Part shown: in pieces, positions 1 to 8,932 of the stretch
Layout: each line of letters starts with the position of its first letter
Position numbering within the stretch: the stretch's first letter is position 1
Assembly: GCA_002179805.1 (NCBI GenBank)
Contig: NAVB01000131.1
Coordinates: 1-12,242 of the forward strand
DNA: 12,242 nt
Source of the DNA: Acanthamoeba lenticulata
Taxonomy: Eukaryota > Discosea > Longamoebia > Acanthamoebidae
Direction of reading: 5' to 3'
The notes under the pieces: generated by a model
Told to the model about the DNA's origin: nothing
What the model saw: only the letters and a program-made list of their open reading frames with translations
The model's database searches: none
Program-made: the position numbers and the translations under genes

Positions 1-78
1 TTTATTTTTTTAAAATTATATTTAATTATTTTTTATGTTTTCGTTCTTTGGCTTACACTGCAGACCTGTTTTCTGTAG
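1..78 (+). other. 3' part of an intron of the GATA gene
   Basis: This is AT-rich sequence ending in a pyrimidine-rich tract and TAG at 76-78. The earlier AG at 62-63 would put a TAG stop in the coding frame, so the acceptor at 78 is preferred. The donor lies outside the window. Confidence 0.65.
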
Positions 79-1348
79 ATCCAATTGCTCGGCAACAAAA
101 TAGCTGCCCTTGCAGCGCGGGGACTCAACGGCGAGTTATCGGACAGCGAGCAGGTGCGTCCACCCTCTACACCGCAGTGAGAGACAAACGCTCACATTTT
201 ATTCCTTTCCCTAGGACCAAGTGCTGGCCCACATCACCGAGCTTGCCACCTACTCCTCTTATCTCAAGCTGACGAAGGACAAAGACGGTCTGGGGTCGTC
301 CACCACTGACACTCCGGCAAACACGACGTCGAGCACCACCAGCAGCAGCAACAACAATGGCCAAAAGCGCAAGGCCAGCGATTTGTCCACGTCAGGCTCC
401 TCTTCCCTGCCGGCGTCGCCGACAGCCCCGTCCTCGCCTTCTTCTTCTTCTTCGTCTGCCGAGCGCGAGCAGCCTGCGTCGCCGTTGCAAAGGGTCAAGC
501 TCGAGCGTCGCTCGCGGAGCGTCAGCACGAGCGCCGTCCATTCTAAAGAGTCTGCACAGGGAGCCCACGGCCTGGACAGCCTGAGCGCCGCTGCCTCGAC
601 GTCGTCTCTGGCCGCGCCGTCGACGCCTGTGGCGTTGGCCAGCAGCGCGCCGGCCGACACGCTCCGTTCGCTGTCGACGGCCCCGTGGCCGCTGCCCCTG
701 TCGAACCTCGGGCATCAGCATACGGCCAGACCCACCGCCGTCCTCTCGGCCGCAAGCGCATCCGAGGCGCTCTCGAGCCTCGCCAGCGCCTCGTCGTCAT
801 CATCGACGTCGCCTGTCGTCGCTCATGAGTCGCCCAGCCGCGAGCTGACTGCGACGGTCAAGACCTCGCCCTCGTCTTCGCCCGCGAGGACGCACAACAC
901 CAGCCCGAACAACAAGGTGCAGGCGACAGGCGGATGGCGCAAGATGTGCGCGCACTGCCACACGGTCCACTCGTCGGTGTGGCGCCGAGGCTACAACAAC
1001 GTCCGCTTGTGCAACGCGTGCGGCCTGCGGTGGTCGCGCAACAAGCGCAAGAGCGGGATCGACGACGAGACGTCGGCTCGTCGCACGCGAGGCGTGCGCG
1101 TGCCGCGGAAGAAGTCTTTCGCCAAGAAGGAGGAGGAAGAGGACGACGAGGAGGAAGACGTCATCTCGTCCATGTCGGAGGAGCCCGACGAAGAGAACTG
1201 GTCCCTTGACGACGAAGACGACGAGAACAACCAGGTCCGCGCCGCCAGCGACAACAACACCGATGACGACCACTCTACGATGCGTGCCCACCCACAAGAC
1301 GTCGACCAGGCCACCTCTGTCTCGGTCGGGGCAGGACGCAGCCACTGA
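79..1348 (+). CDS. GATA-type zinc-finger transcription factor, 5' end outside window
   Basis: Two coding exons are visible, 79-153 and 215-1348, giving 402 residues before a TGA; the start codon lies upstream of the window. Exon 79-153 begins after an acceptor ending TAG at 78 and joins the next exon in phase 0 across a 61-bp intron. Both exons give one continuous helical-looking segment (about residues 1-45, ...LGNKIAALAARG... into ...VLAHITELATYSSYLKL). A long Ser/Ala/Pro/Thr-rich, probably disordered region follows. One zinc finger lies at about 943-1020, reading C-x2-C-x17-C-x2-C (CAHC...CNAC). Its spacing and the CNACGLRW end match the animal/fungal GATA class. A basic stretch (RNKRKSG, then RRTRGVRVPRKK) adjoins it, followed by an acidic Glu/Asp tail of about 60 residues. 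The family binds (A/T)GATA(A/G) in the nucleus; the target genes cannot be told. Sure of the finger, less sure of the total length. Confidence 0.88.
154..214 (+). other. Intron of the GATA gene
   Basis: The 61-bp intron begins GTGCGT and ends in a pyrimidine tract plus CTAG. Removing it joins two exons in phase 0 and avoids the stops in the retained frame. Confidence 0.8.
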
Positions 1349-2134
1349 GTGGAGGGCACACATACCTTCCCTCTTGTACATAAGTTTATATTTTCGAAAG
1401 AAGAGCGTACTTGGTGGCCAGTTGGCTACGAAAGTGTACCTCAAGGTCGCATCTTTCGATACCTCTTCCCCTTCGTCCATCTTTGCCTTTTTGGATGAGA
1501 ACGAACACAGAATTGTGTCTTGGCGCCAAAGCCATGCGCCGGCAAACAGGGACATAAAAAGCTGGCGTGGGCAGCCGTGGTCATTCACTCCACGCCTACA
1601 CCAGCCGAGTACAAAGACGGCCGACGAAACTCGTCCTGCCGCGTCAGTTGCCCCTGTCCACGTCGGCCAACACGGGTACCGCTACCTGGCAGTGGGCATG
1701 ATTTTCCTGCTCAAGAGTCACTCCAGTGCCTTGAAGGACTGGAACTGGTTGGGCGTGCCGAGTCCTGCAAGAGAGCCAAACCCAAGGGCGTGTGAGTTGT
1801 TAAGAAGCAAAGGCCAGTTCCTGACTGGACTGGAGAAGGGCCCACGCACCGAGGCCTTTGCCCGAGGATCGCAGGTGGTGCAGGCGCTTGTCGAGCGTCG
1901 AAAACAAGCGCCAGCAGGTGGCGCCCTGCACGCCAGTTTGGCCGCCGAGATGAGGCTTCCTCTCCATTGTCTGGGGAGGCTGAGAGAGGAGGCGGGGGAG
2001 GCGCACCTGGCGGGCCACGAAGCGCGGGCGGGCAAGGGCCGGAGCTGCCTGGCCGTGTGGATGGCCTCGCGCGCCCTCCGTCGACGCACCGCTGGCGCTG
2101 TTGTTGCTCCCGCCCGCTGGCGGTGCCAACAGCG
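1349..2134. other. Region between convergent genes, no gene supported
   Basis: This is the 3' flank shared by the GATA gene (plus) and the F-box gene (minus). Several long open frames run through it on both strands, including a plus frame to 2282 and minus frames at 2192-1800 and 2089-1718. None shows a recognisable domain, and all look like products of high GC. Two minus frames could be alternative C-terminal exons of the F-box gene, because acceptor-like AG sites at 2176 and 2171 lead into them. No RNA gene or repeat was seen. Confidence 0.5.
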
Positions 2135-3208
2135 TCAGGAAGCCGTCTGGAGGCGAACCGCGGAAGTGAGCTGCTCTGTTAAAACGAGACACGAGAAACC
2201 CAAGGCAAACGCACCGGGAGCCTCGCGCAGTTCCCCGCCCGCCTCGGTGATGTCCAGTGAGCCAGACGCCGTTCCGGGGTAAAGGGCCGACTTGATCTTG
2301 TCTAGCGTCAGCTGCGCGAGATCATCGGCCTGCTCGCGTAACCAACCCGCTTACGACGTTAGCGTCGATGCCACAGATCAGCCAAGGCAAAGGAAGCGCA
2401 CGAGGAGCGGGAGGCCGAGGTCGAGGGCCAGCTGTGCGTCCGAGGTCGGGCACTTGATGGGCTGCGCAAAGTAGAACGGGACGGCGTGCGGCCGGCGCGA
2501 CGTCGGCCCCACTGTCTCTTCGGCGGCCTGTGATGCCTCCTCGTCATCATCGTCGTCTTTCTGATCAAAATAGTCCTGGGCCGGGAGGATGACGTAGCAC
2601 TGGTACTCGACCAGAGCCAGCGCAGAATCGACGTCGCGGCGGCGGTCGAGGAAGATCGAAGCGTGCGGGTCCGGCCGGCTGAGGGACGACAGGTAGAGGC
2701 TCGCGCCCGGCTGCGCCTGCCATCGCGCCCGGACCCAGAGGCCGACGTCGAGCAGCGCGCTGGCGCAGACGGCGGTCAGCTCCGACGGCGCGGCGGGCGG
2801 GGGCGCGGCCAGCCAGCACGGCCCGTCGCACACGCGGCACCAGCAGCGAGCGGTTGTTGTTGTTGTCGCGGACGGTCGCTGGCAGTGGCGCAGGGGCGAG
2901 GAGCCGCGCGCCAACATCTGGCCCAGGCGGTCGTGGAGAAGGCATCGAGGCAGCAGCGCGCCGCTCCCGGCGGCGACGACAACACCGCGCCCCAGCTGGG
3001 CCCACAGCCACTCGTCCCCTGCCAGTCGCCTTTAATACGCACGGAGAGCAAGTGGGTTGGGCGGGGGGGGGGAGAAGGCACCAGCGAGGCGATGCAGGCG
3101 AGTGTTCACAGCTGCCAAGGTGAGGAGATCTACAGGCGGCAGGAAGGAGAGTATCTCGACCAGCAGTTCCTCTAACATATTGCTCCCCAACACGCTCTCC
3201 TCCATCAT
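2135..3208 (-). CDS. F-box domain protein
   Basis: Minus-strand exons 3208-3082, 3018-2402 and 2329-2135 join in phase to give 312 residues. The start is the ATG at 3208 (a second ATG follows directly), just downstream of AT-rich sequence and two TATA boxes. Residues 10 to about 51 are an F-box: MLEELLVEILSFLPPVDLL, then AAVNTRLHRLAG and DEWLWAQL. The last part is restored only by removing the first intron, which supports that join. F-box proteins bind Skp1 in SCF ubiquitin ligases and present substrates through their C-terminal part. Here that part (about 260 residues) matches no repeat family I recognise: no WD, LRR or Kelch pattern. It contains a small cysteine cluster (C101, C103, C106, C110), a Thr run and an acidic stretch (about 195-203). 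The third exon and the stop at 2137-2135 are less certain. Confidence 0.68.
2330..2401 (-). other. Probable intron 2 of the F-box gene
   Basis: The 72-bp interval runs from GTGCGC to GAGCAG on the minus strand. A CTAAC branch-point-like sequence lies about 30 bases before the acceptor. Without removal the frame stops after six more codons (TGA at 2380-2378). With removal it continues in phase 0 for 64 residues. GAG five bases earlier is not in phase, but CAG used as coding start is possible. Confidence 0.55.
3019..3081 (-). other. Intron 1 of the F-box gene
   Basis: The 63-bp intron has GT at 3081-3080 and ends CTGGCAG at 3019. It contains a run of ten C that explains the frame changes here. 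Removing it restores the F-box C-terminus (LAG-DEWLW). A nearer AG (TTAAAG at about 3030) gives a different frame without the F-box ending. Confidence 0.78.
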
Positions 3209-3337
3209 GAAAATTGTTTTATTCTTTTTTGTTTTCCTCTTTTCTTCGCATTTCTTCGCTTTTCTTTGATGCTCATTAAAGAAAACAGGACATGGGAGTG
3301 TGGAGAGTGTGTAAGAATACATCATGAGGGAGTTTAC

Positions 3338-3357
3338 TTTATACATCATCATTTATA
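3338..3357 (-). promoter_or_regulatory. Twin TATA boxes upstream of the F-box gene
   Basis: Two TATAAA hexamers lie on the minus strand at 3357-3352 and 3343-3338. They are 130-150 bp upstream of the F-box start codon and only about 78 bp past the protease stop. They fit a core promoter for the F-box gene. One could instead act as a variant poly(A) signal for the protease transcript, since no AATAAA is visible between them. Confidence 0.45.
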
Positions 3358-3434
3358 CAAGTGGGGACCTGTCAGTTTGGGGCTGGCTCCCCGCGGCTCC
3401 TGGCAGAAAGGCGCCAGGGTAGGTAGAGGGGAGC

Positions 3435-4768
3435 TTATTTGCAGGCGCACGGGCACTTGCAGGCCGAGGCGGGCGAGCTCGAGGGCGAGGCGCGGGCCGC
3501 AGGCGTGTTGGAGGGCGAAGCGCGGGCAGCGGGCGTGTTGGAGGGCGAGGCACGGGCCGCAGGCGAGTTCGAGGGCGACGGGGCGGCCGGCGAGGGCGAC
3601 GGCGAGGCAGCCGTGGGGACCGAGCAGTCGGCGTTGTAGCACGGGAGCGAGGCCATAGAGGCGATGCCGCACATGTTGTTCTTGTTGCGGGCGATCATGG
3701 CGTAGCCGGACTGGCCCCACGAGATGCCCCACGAGTTCTTGACCAGCCAGTAGTCCTGACCGTTGGACGAGCCCCAGCCGACGAGGGTGACGGCGTGGTT
3801 GAGGCTGGCCGTGCAGCTCGGGTCGTCCAGCACGCCGCCGCTGTAGTACGCGAACGAGCGCGGGCCGGCGTTGATGCCCACCGAGAGGGGGCCCATGGCG
3901 GCCTTGGCCAGGAGGTCGGTCTCGCTGCCGCTGGCCACCGTGCGGTAGCTCTTGAAGGTGGCGCCGCGGGTGGTGGAGGACATCTTGCACGAGCCCTGCA
4001 CGCCGCTGTAGGGGTACGAGCCCTGGGTGCTCACGCCGCCGCCGTTGTTGTTGAGGAGCCACATGTAGGTGATCTCCATGTTGCCGCCGGAGCAGCCGAT
4101 GTTGCCGGTGCCCTGAGCGCAGTCCACTGTTTTGTCGTGGCAGTTGGTGAGCAAAAGAACGAAAAGCGATGGCAAAGAACGAAAGCGAAAGCGAAGAAGA
4201 AGCCCGTACGGATCATCTGCTCAGAGAGGCTGGGGAGGGAGCCCGTGGCGATCTTGACGGCGCCCTCAATGGCGGCCACCGAGGAGAAGGCGTAGCAGGC
4301 GCCGCACGAGCCCTGCGAGCGGACGGGGGTGACGGCGTTCTGGGTCCTCCAGTCGAAGCTGGCCGGGACGGCGCGCTCCTCAATCTCGCGCTTGGCGGCC
4401 TCTTCGGCCTCCTCAAACTCGCGGCGATCGACGGTCGAGGGCGTGCCGACGAGGCCGGTGTAGATGCGGCTCACCTCGTCCTCGGTCAAGTCACCGAGGT
4501 CGTTCATGGCGAGCGTGAAGGTCGCGTTGGCGTTGGCGTTGAAGTGCTCGATGTAGGCGTAGTTGTCGCGCCACGCGTTGTAGCGGAACCCGAACTCGTG
4601 GCTGGCATAGCTGCGTCCGTGGTACCTCGCCCAGTTGGAGAAATACTGGCGGTTGACGGCGCTATCGGCGAGCAAGTTGTAGTCGCGGGCGTTGAAGCGA
4701 GGGCTGACGGCCGCGCTGAAGACGGCGAGCGAGAGCAGGACAAGGGCAAAAGGGATCAAATACTTCAT
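3435..4768 (-). CDS. Secreted papain-family (C1A) cysteine protease with repetitive C-terminal tail
   Basis: Exons 4768-4210 and 4126-3435 (minus) join to 416 residues. The start is the ATG opening a clear signal peptide (hydrophobic residues 3-20). Residues about 40-105 are an I29 inhibitory propeptide with an ERFNIN-like helix and MNDLGDLTEDE. The mature domain starts near VPASFDW (134-140). Active-site residues are Q152, C158 (SQGSCGACYAFSS), H297 (LNHAVTLVGWG) and N317 (VKNSWGISWG). Splicing restores LSEQMILDCAQGTGNIGCSGG. The usual Trp after the catalytic Cys is Tyr159. After the catalytic domain ends (about 354) comes a Ser/Pro/Ala tail with near-identical ten-residue repeats and a cysteine-rich end, CKCPCACK. 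It is expected to be an endopeptidase made as a zymogen for lysosome-type compartments or secretion. Family assignment is very secure; tail function is unknown. Confidence 0.95.
3481..3600. repeat. 30-bp tandem repeat in the protease tail
   Basis: Three units at 3481-3510, 3511-3540 and 3541-3570 differ by only a few bases each. A diverged partial unit follows (3571-3600). Each unit is exactly ten codons on the minus strand and encodes SPSN(S/T)PAARA, so copy-number change keeps the frame. Confidence 0.85.
4127..4209 (-). other. Intron of the cysteine protease gene
   Basis: The 83-bp intron begins GTACGGG and ends AAAACAG on the minus strand. Splicing after a one-base overhang turns LSEQMI plus a split Leu codon into the conserved papain motif LSEQ..LDC...GCSGG. 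The unspliced frame loses this motif. Confidence 0.93.
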
Positions 4769-5619
4769 GATGATGATGGTGATGATCTGTTTTTGTGATG
4801 ATTGTTGTGGTTGCTGAAGTGGTCGTTGAGGGCGAGCGTGGGTAGACTTGTTGTACTTCTGCTTCGAGTTCTGTTGAAGGTGGTCAACAGAAGCTGTGCT
4901 GCGTGTGCTTGAAGAGAAGACAAGTGAGGATCGTAGTCGTCCAGCCTGGCTTTTTCTACTCGGGGGCGGAGTCGAAGGGAGCCTCAACGGGGTGGAAGCC
5001 CGCCGGTTGTATAGCCCCCACGGCCTCGTTGTCTTGTTCGTAGGGAGCCAAGTTCGCGGCCAACACGCCCTTTCTTGCATCAGGCCTCAACATGTGGAGA
5101 ATGTGGAGGGTGGAAGACCGCAACAGGTTTGGGATTCTATTGTGGACGGAGCCCCTGTGCGATGGTAAAGGTTTCCATAGCGGGTAGCACAGCTCCCCTC
5201 ATACACGCAATGTCCGCGACGGAGGTGAACACTCGAGGCGTCAAATGGACTGACGGGATCAGCTTCAGGCTGGGAGGTCCGCGGAACTCCGGTCTTCTCC
5301 TCTGGGTCGTCTGTGCGACGGCTCCTTCTCTGTTGTGTCGACAAGATTCTGCGGCATTTTGTAGAACAAGATGGACTTTGGCTTCAGTCGGGTTGCCCAT
5401 GCTCTGCTTGGTTGTCACCAGATGCTCCCTATTTCTGGGGTGGCAAGTTCCACTCTTGAGAAGACATAACAGCTCTCTTGAAGAGGTTTGATTATGAGAT
5501 TTATCTGTATATACAGTTATCTGTGCCCTATGGCTGCTATGTCACAATTCTGCGCAGGTTGTCTCTCGCTCAGGAGGAACAAGTTGACACGTGTGCCCAC
5601 GGCGACGAGGAGAAGAGAG
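4769..5619. other. Intergenic: protease 5' flank and histidine kinase 3' flank
   Basis: On the minus strand, roughly the first 240 bases before the protease ATG are CA-rich, as expected for a 5' leader, with a (TCA)n stretch directly before the start. A weak TATA-like sequence (CTATACAA on the minus strand, about 5007-5014) sits near the upstream end of that leader. The rest, about 5020-5619, would hold the histidine kinase 3' UTR and upstream regulatory DNA. Only short open frames without recognisable domains occur, and I saw no tRNA or repeat. Confidence 0.45.
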
Positions 5620-8600
5620 TCACATGGTCGGCCCGAAGGAAAAGGGCACCGATCCGCTGCCGCCCGTGAGCGAGGCCGCGGTCTCCAGGGCCGTCGACGT
5701 GTCGTTGTCGTCCTCTTCCTGTTCGCTGCCACTGGGGCTGTTGTTGCTGCCTTCCGGGCCGGTGGCTCCATGGTCATCGTCGCTCTCGCTGCTCGAGGCG
5801 GGGGACGACGGAGCCCACGGTGACGAGAGCTGCGAGGCCGCGTCATGGGCCTTCCGTCGCAAGCGGGCGTCCTGGTCGCACCACTTGGCCAGGCACGACA
5901 CCAGGGCGTCCTTCTTCACGGGCTTGCACAGGTAGTCGTCCATGCCGCTCTCGCGGCATCGTGTGCGGTACTCTTCGCTGTGGAAAGCGCTCAGCGCGAT
6001 GATGGGCGTCCCGCGCGTCTTGAGGCTTCGCGAGCGGCTCCACCGCCGGCCGCGGCTGTCGTCCGTGCCGCTGCCACCGCCGTTGCTGTTGTCCGTGGTC
6101 GCGGCCGTGAAGCATCGCTCCAGCTCGCGGACCCGGACGGCCGTCTCGAAGCCGTCCATGTCGGGCATCTCGATGTCGCACAGGATGGCGTCGAAACCCA
6201 GTCTCGGCTTCGGCTGGCCGCGCGGCGGCTCGATGAGCTCTTCGATGGACGTGAAGCTGCGGCTCCGCTGCTCGGCGCTGGTCGTCATTGTCGTTGCCGT
6301 GGTCGTCGCGGCGGTCGCGATGCGCTGGGCTTCGTCGCGGAGCAGGTCCAGCGCGTGCGTGCCGCTGGAGGCGACGACGACGTCGCACCCGACCGAGGAG
6401 AGGACCTTGACGGAGACCGTTTGGTTGATGGCGCTGTCGTCGATGACCAGCACGCGGCGGCCGGCCAGGGCCGACCGGCCTTCGCCCTGCTCGCGCTCGC
6501 GCTGGAGTCGCTCGAGCCGCTGGCGCAGAGGCCACGGGCTGGCCGCCGGCAGGACGGCGGTGAACCAGAACGTGGAGCCCTCGCCCAGCCGCGAATGGAC
6601 GCCGATCTGGCCGCCCATGCCGTGGGCCAGGTGCTTGCAGATGGACAGCCCGAGGCCCGTCCCGCCAAACTTGCGCGAGGTGGACTTGTCCACCTGCGAG
6701 AAGCTCTTGAACAGCCTGTGGAGCTGCTCCTCGGCGATGCCGATGCCCGTGTCGGTCACGCGGAAGAACACCACGCCCTCCTCCAGCACCTCGGGCTCGC
6801 CCTCGCGCGCGTCCGGCACGCGCGTGTCAAAGAACTCGAGCGTGATCCTGTTGCCCGGCGGCGTGAACTTGATCGAGTTCCTGAAAGTCAAAGCAAACCC
6901 CCAATGTGAGTTCGTGTCTCCAATGGGCTCAACGTGGGGCGGCTCGTACGAGAGGAGGTTGAAGAGGACTTGGCGGAGGCGCATGGAGTCGCCGACGCGA
7001 TGCGGGTCGGTCATGCCGGCCGCAGAGACCTCGAGCGAGACGCGCTTGTTCTTGGCGTGGGCCGCGAGCAGGTTGACCGTCTTGGCCAGCTTGAAGGGCA
7101 GGTCGAACAGCACATTCTCAAACTCGAGCTTGCCCGACTCGATCCGGGCAAAGTCGAGGATGTTGTCCAGCAGCGAGAGCAGGTGCTCGGCGCACTCGTT
7201 CACGATCTCGGACGCCTCGCGGGCCCCGCGCTCCAGGCTGGGCATGTTGATCAGCTCGTGGCTCATCGCGATGATCCCATGCATCGGTGTACGAAGCTCT
7301 GCGGGCACAAAATGTTTAGAATTAAGCTCAAGAATGCCAAGAATGAACTAAAAAGAAAGAAAGCGTGTACCGTGGCTGAGGCTGTTGAAGAATTTGGTGC
7401 GTGCTTGGGATCCGGCCTTGAGCTGGTCGCTCTTCTGCTGGAGACGCCACCGCGAGTCGTCGCCCAGCTTCTGTAGAAGGATGGCCGAGAGCGACAGGAC
7501 GACCAGCATGGCCACGCGCGGCACGACGCCGCCCTCGGCGTGGGCCATCTGCCCGGGCCCAGAGCTCGGCGACGACAAGGCGCTGAAGGCGAGGAAGGCG
7601 CCAGCCTGGAGGAGCATCAGGCCGAGCGAGCCCAGGCCCGCCGGAATGCCCAGCAGGAACGACGCCCATACTGCAAAGCACATCACACGGCCGGTGAGCC
7701 TCTTCCTCATCTTGTTGTGAGCTTGGTTGGGCCGTCGACGTACCGGTGAGAAGGGCAAAGCCGAGGAAGCCGCTCGAATGGACGCCGCGGCCTTCGATGA
7801 TGCACCAGACGATGAAGAGCAGGTCGAGGTTGAGCAGGTAGGCCAGCACCGCGGAGCGCAGCGCGCGTGCGTGGAGCAGGAGGCAAACGATGCCCGCGTG
7901 GGCCACCAACGCCGCGGCGGCGAGCAGGATCGCGACCCAGTGGCCGGACCACAGTGGCGAGCAGTTGGCATAGGCAGTCGTCGACGTGGCCGTGGAGAAG
8001 GCTGTCGTCGTGCCCTCTGGCGTGGTCAGCGAGGATGTCGTCGAGGTAGTCGTCGTGGCGGACGAGTAGGCCGGAGACGAGCAGAAGTAGGTGCTGAAGG
8101 TCGAGGAGAAGGTGAAGAAGATGTTGGGCGAGAAGGAAACGAAAAAGGAGGATGACGTCGAAGAAGATGAAGATGATGAAGATGTGGAAGATGCCGAGTT
8201 TTCGACGGAGCCAAAGAAGAGGAATAGCGCGGTAAGCAGAAGGTAGCCGGCCAAAAGGACCACGCCGCCGCAGAGCAGGCTCAGAAGAGAGCAGGCCCGT
8301 GTTTCGACGTCCTTGTCCGTCCGCAGCTCGGCCGGCAGGCGGTTGCGCATGAACTCGTCCACAGCGCCAACGCTGCTCTGCATCAACCCGCCTGTGTGGT
8401 TGGCCAACCGAAGCCACCATTGTCGGCAGCGCGTCTGCGCTAACTCGTTCGCCTCCTTGCCGTCACGTTCATCCTGCGTAGCGGAATACGAGGAGCAGTT
8501 GCGCTGGTCCATGGTTGCGCCGGGTGTCATTGGAGTGTTGGTGGTGGTGCCGCTCGAGACCGCCGTCGTGTTGGACCTTCGTCGCTTGCTGATAGCAATG

Positions 8601-8932
8601 GTGGAGGATGCGGTGAGACTACCACGCCTGCAGATGTGGTCCTCCGAGGCGGAGGAGACCACTTGAAATGGTCCGGATGTCGCCGTAGTGGGCGGCGCTG
8701 TCACGTCCGTCAGGCTGTCCATGACAGCGGAAGAGCAAGCGCTGAAGGAGGACGAAGAGGGGGAGAAAGCCATGAGGGGACCGTCGCTTCCCCGCCGCGA
8801 GAACCCGCCACTTTCTTCTTCGTCACGCAGCTGCGGCTCGGTATCGTAGGCCGGGATTGTTGAGGTGGTTGGTGTGGCTGATTGGGGCTGTCGTGGCGCT
8901 TCACTCGCCGGAGTGTGCTCCGTCTTGTTCAT
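5620..8932 (-). CDS. Membrane-bound hybrid sensor histidine kinase / response regulator
   Basis: Exons 8932-7744, 7670-7371, 7298-6950 and 6880-5620 (minus) join in phase to 1032 residues. Residues 1-210 are Ser/Thr-rich and probably cytoplasmic. Membrane segments are seen near 213-241, 332-354, 361-382, about 388-402, 407-428 and 445-464, with a Ser/Thr-rich loop (242-330) between the first two. HisKA holds the phosphoacceptor H496 in SLSHELRTPMHGII, a motif made by splicing. The ATPase domain has an N-box (N614, SNSIKF), G1 (DTGIGI, 656-661), an F-box-like FKSFSQVD and G2 (GGTGLGLSICK, 685-695). The receiver domain has D760/D761, phosphoacceptor D848 (CDIEMPDMDGFE), S910 and K932. No HPt domain follows, so relay would need a separate phosphotransfer protein. 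No PAS, GAF or CHASE sensor was recognised, so the stimulus is unknown. It probably autophosphorylates H496 and passes phosphate to D848. Confidence 0.95.
6881..6949 (-). other. Intron 3 of the histidine kinase gene, in-frame and stop-free
   Basis: The 69-bp interval runs from GTACGAG to CTTTCAG on the minus strand. Removal joins FNLLS to NSIKFTP, the conserved N-box of the ATPase domain. Its length is a multiple of three and it has no stop, so retention would insert 23 residues rather than end the protein. Confidence 0.94.
7299..7370 (-). other. Intron 2 of the histidine kinase gene, inside the H-box
   Basis: The 72-bp interval runs from GTACACG to CCCGCAG on the minus strand. It sits directly after the codon of the phosphoacceptor His. 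Splicing joins NSLSH to ELRTPMHG, the invariant H-box, so the join is essentially certain. Confidence 0.96.
7671..7743 (-). other. Intron 1 of the histidine kinase gene
   Basis: The 73-bp GTACGT...TTGCAG interval on the minus strand lies within a transmembrane segment (GFALLT-VWASFLL). The phase (one-base overhang) is kept, and the hydrophobic segment is continuous after removal. Confidence 0.9.
8150..8194. repeat. Low-complexity GAA/GAT-type repeat in the histidine kinase gene
   Basis: An imperfect trinucleotide run on the plus strand encodes, on the minus strand, a nearly pure Ser stretch interrupted by Thr (about residues 246-263) in the loop after the first membrane segment. This is a likely site of length variation. 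Confidence 0.7.

Noticed and set aside
1206..2282. Long plus-strand open frame of 358 codons
   Set aside because: It starts inside the GATA coding region in another frame and runs opposite the F-box 3' end. It shows no domain, and long stop-free frames are common in GC-rich DNA.
3481..3600. CRISPR-like direct repeats
   Set aside because: The 30-bp units follow one another without spacers and encode a peptide repeat in a eukaryotic gene.
3795..4798. Plus-strand open frames over the protease
   Set aside because: They are Ala/Gly/Arg-rich mirror frames of the protease exons without any domain.
5845..7351. Plus-strand open frames of 354 and 469 codons
   Set aside because: They lie antisense to the histidine kinase exons, whose motifs are unmistakable on the minus strand.
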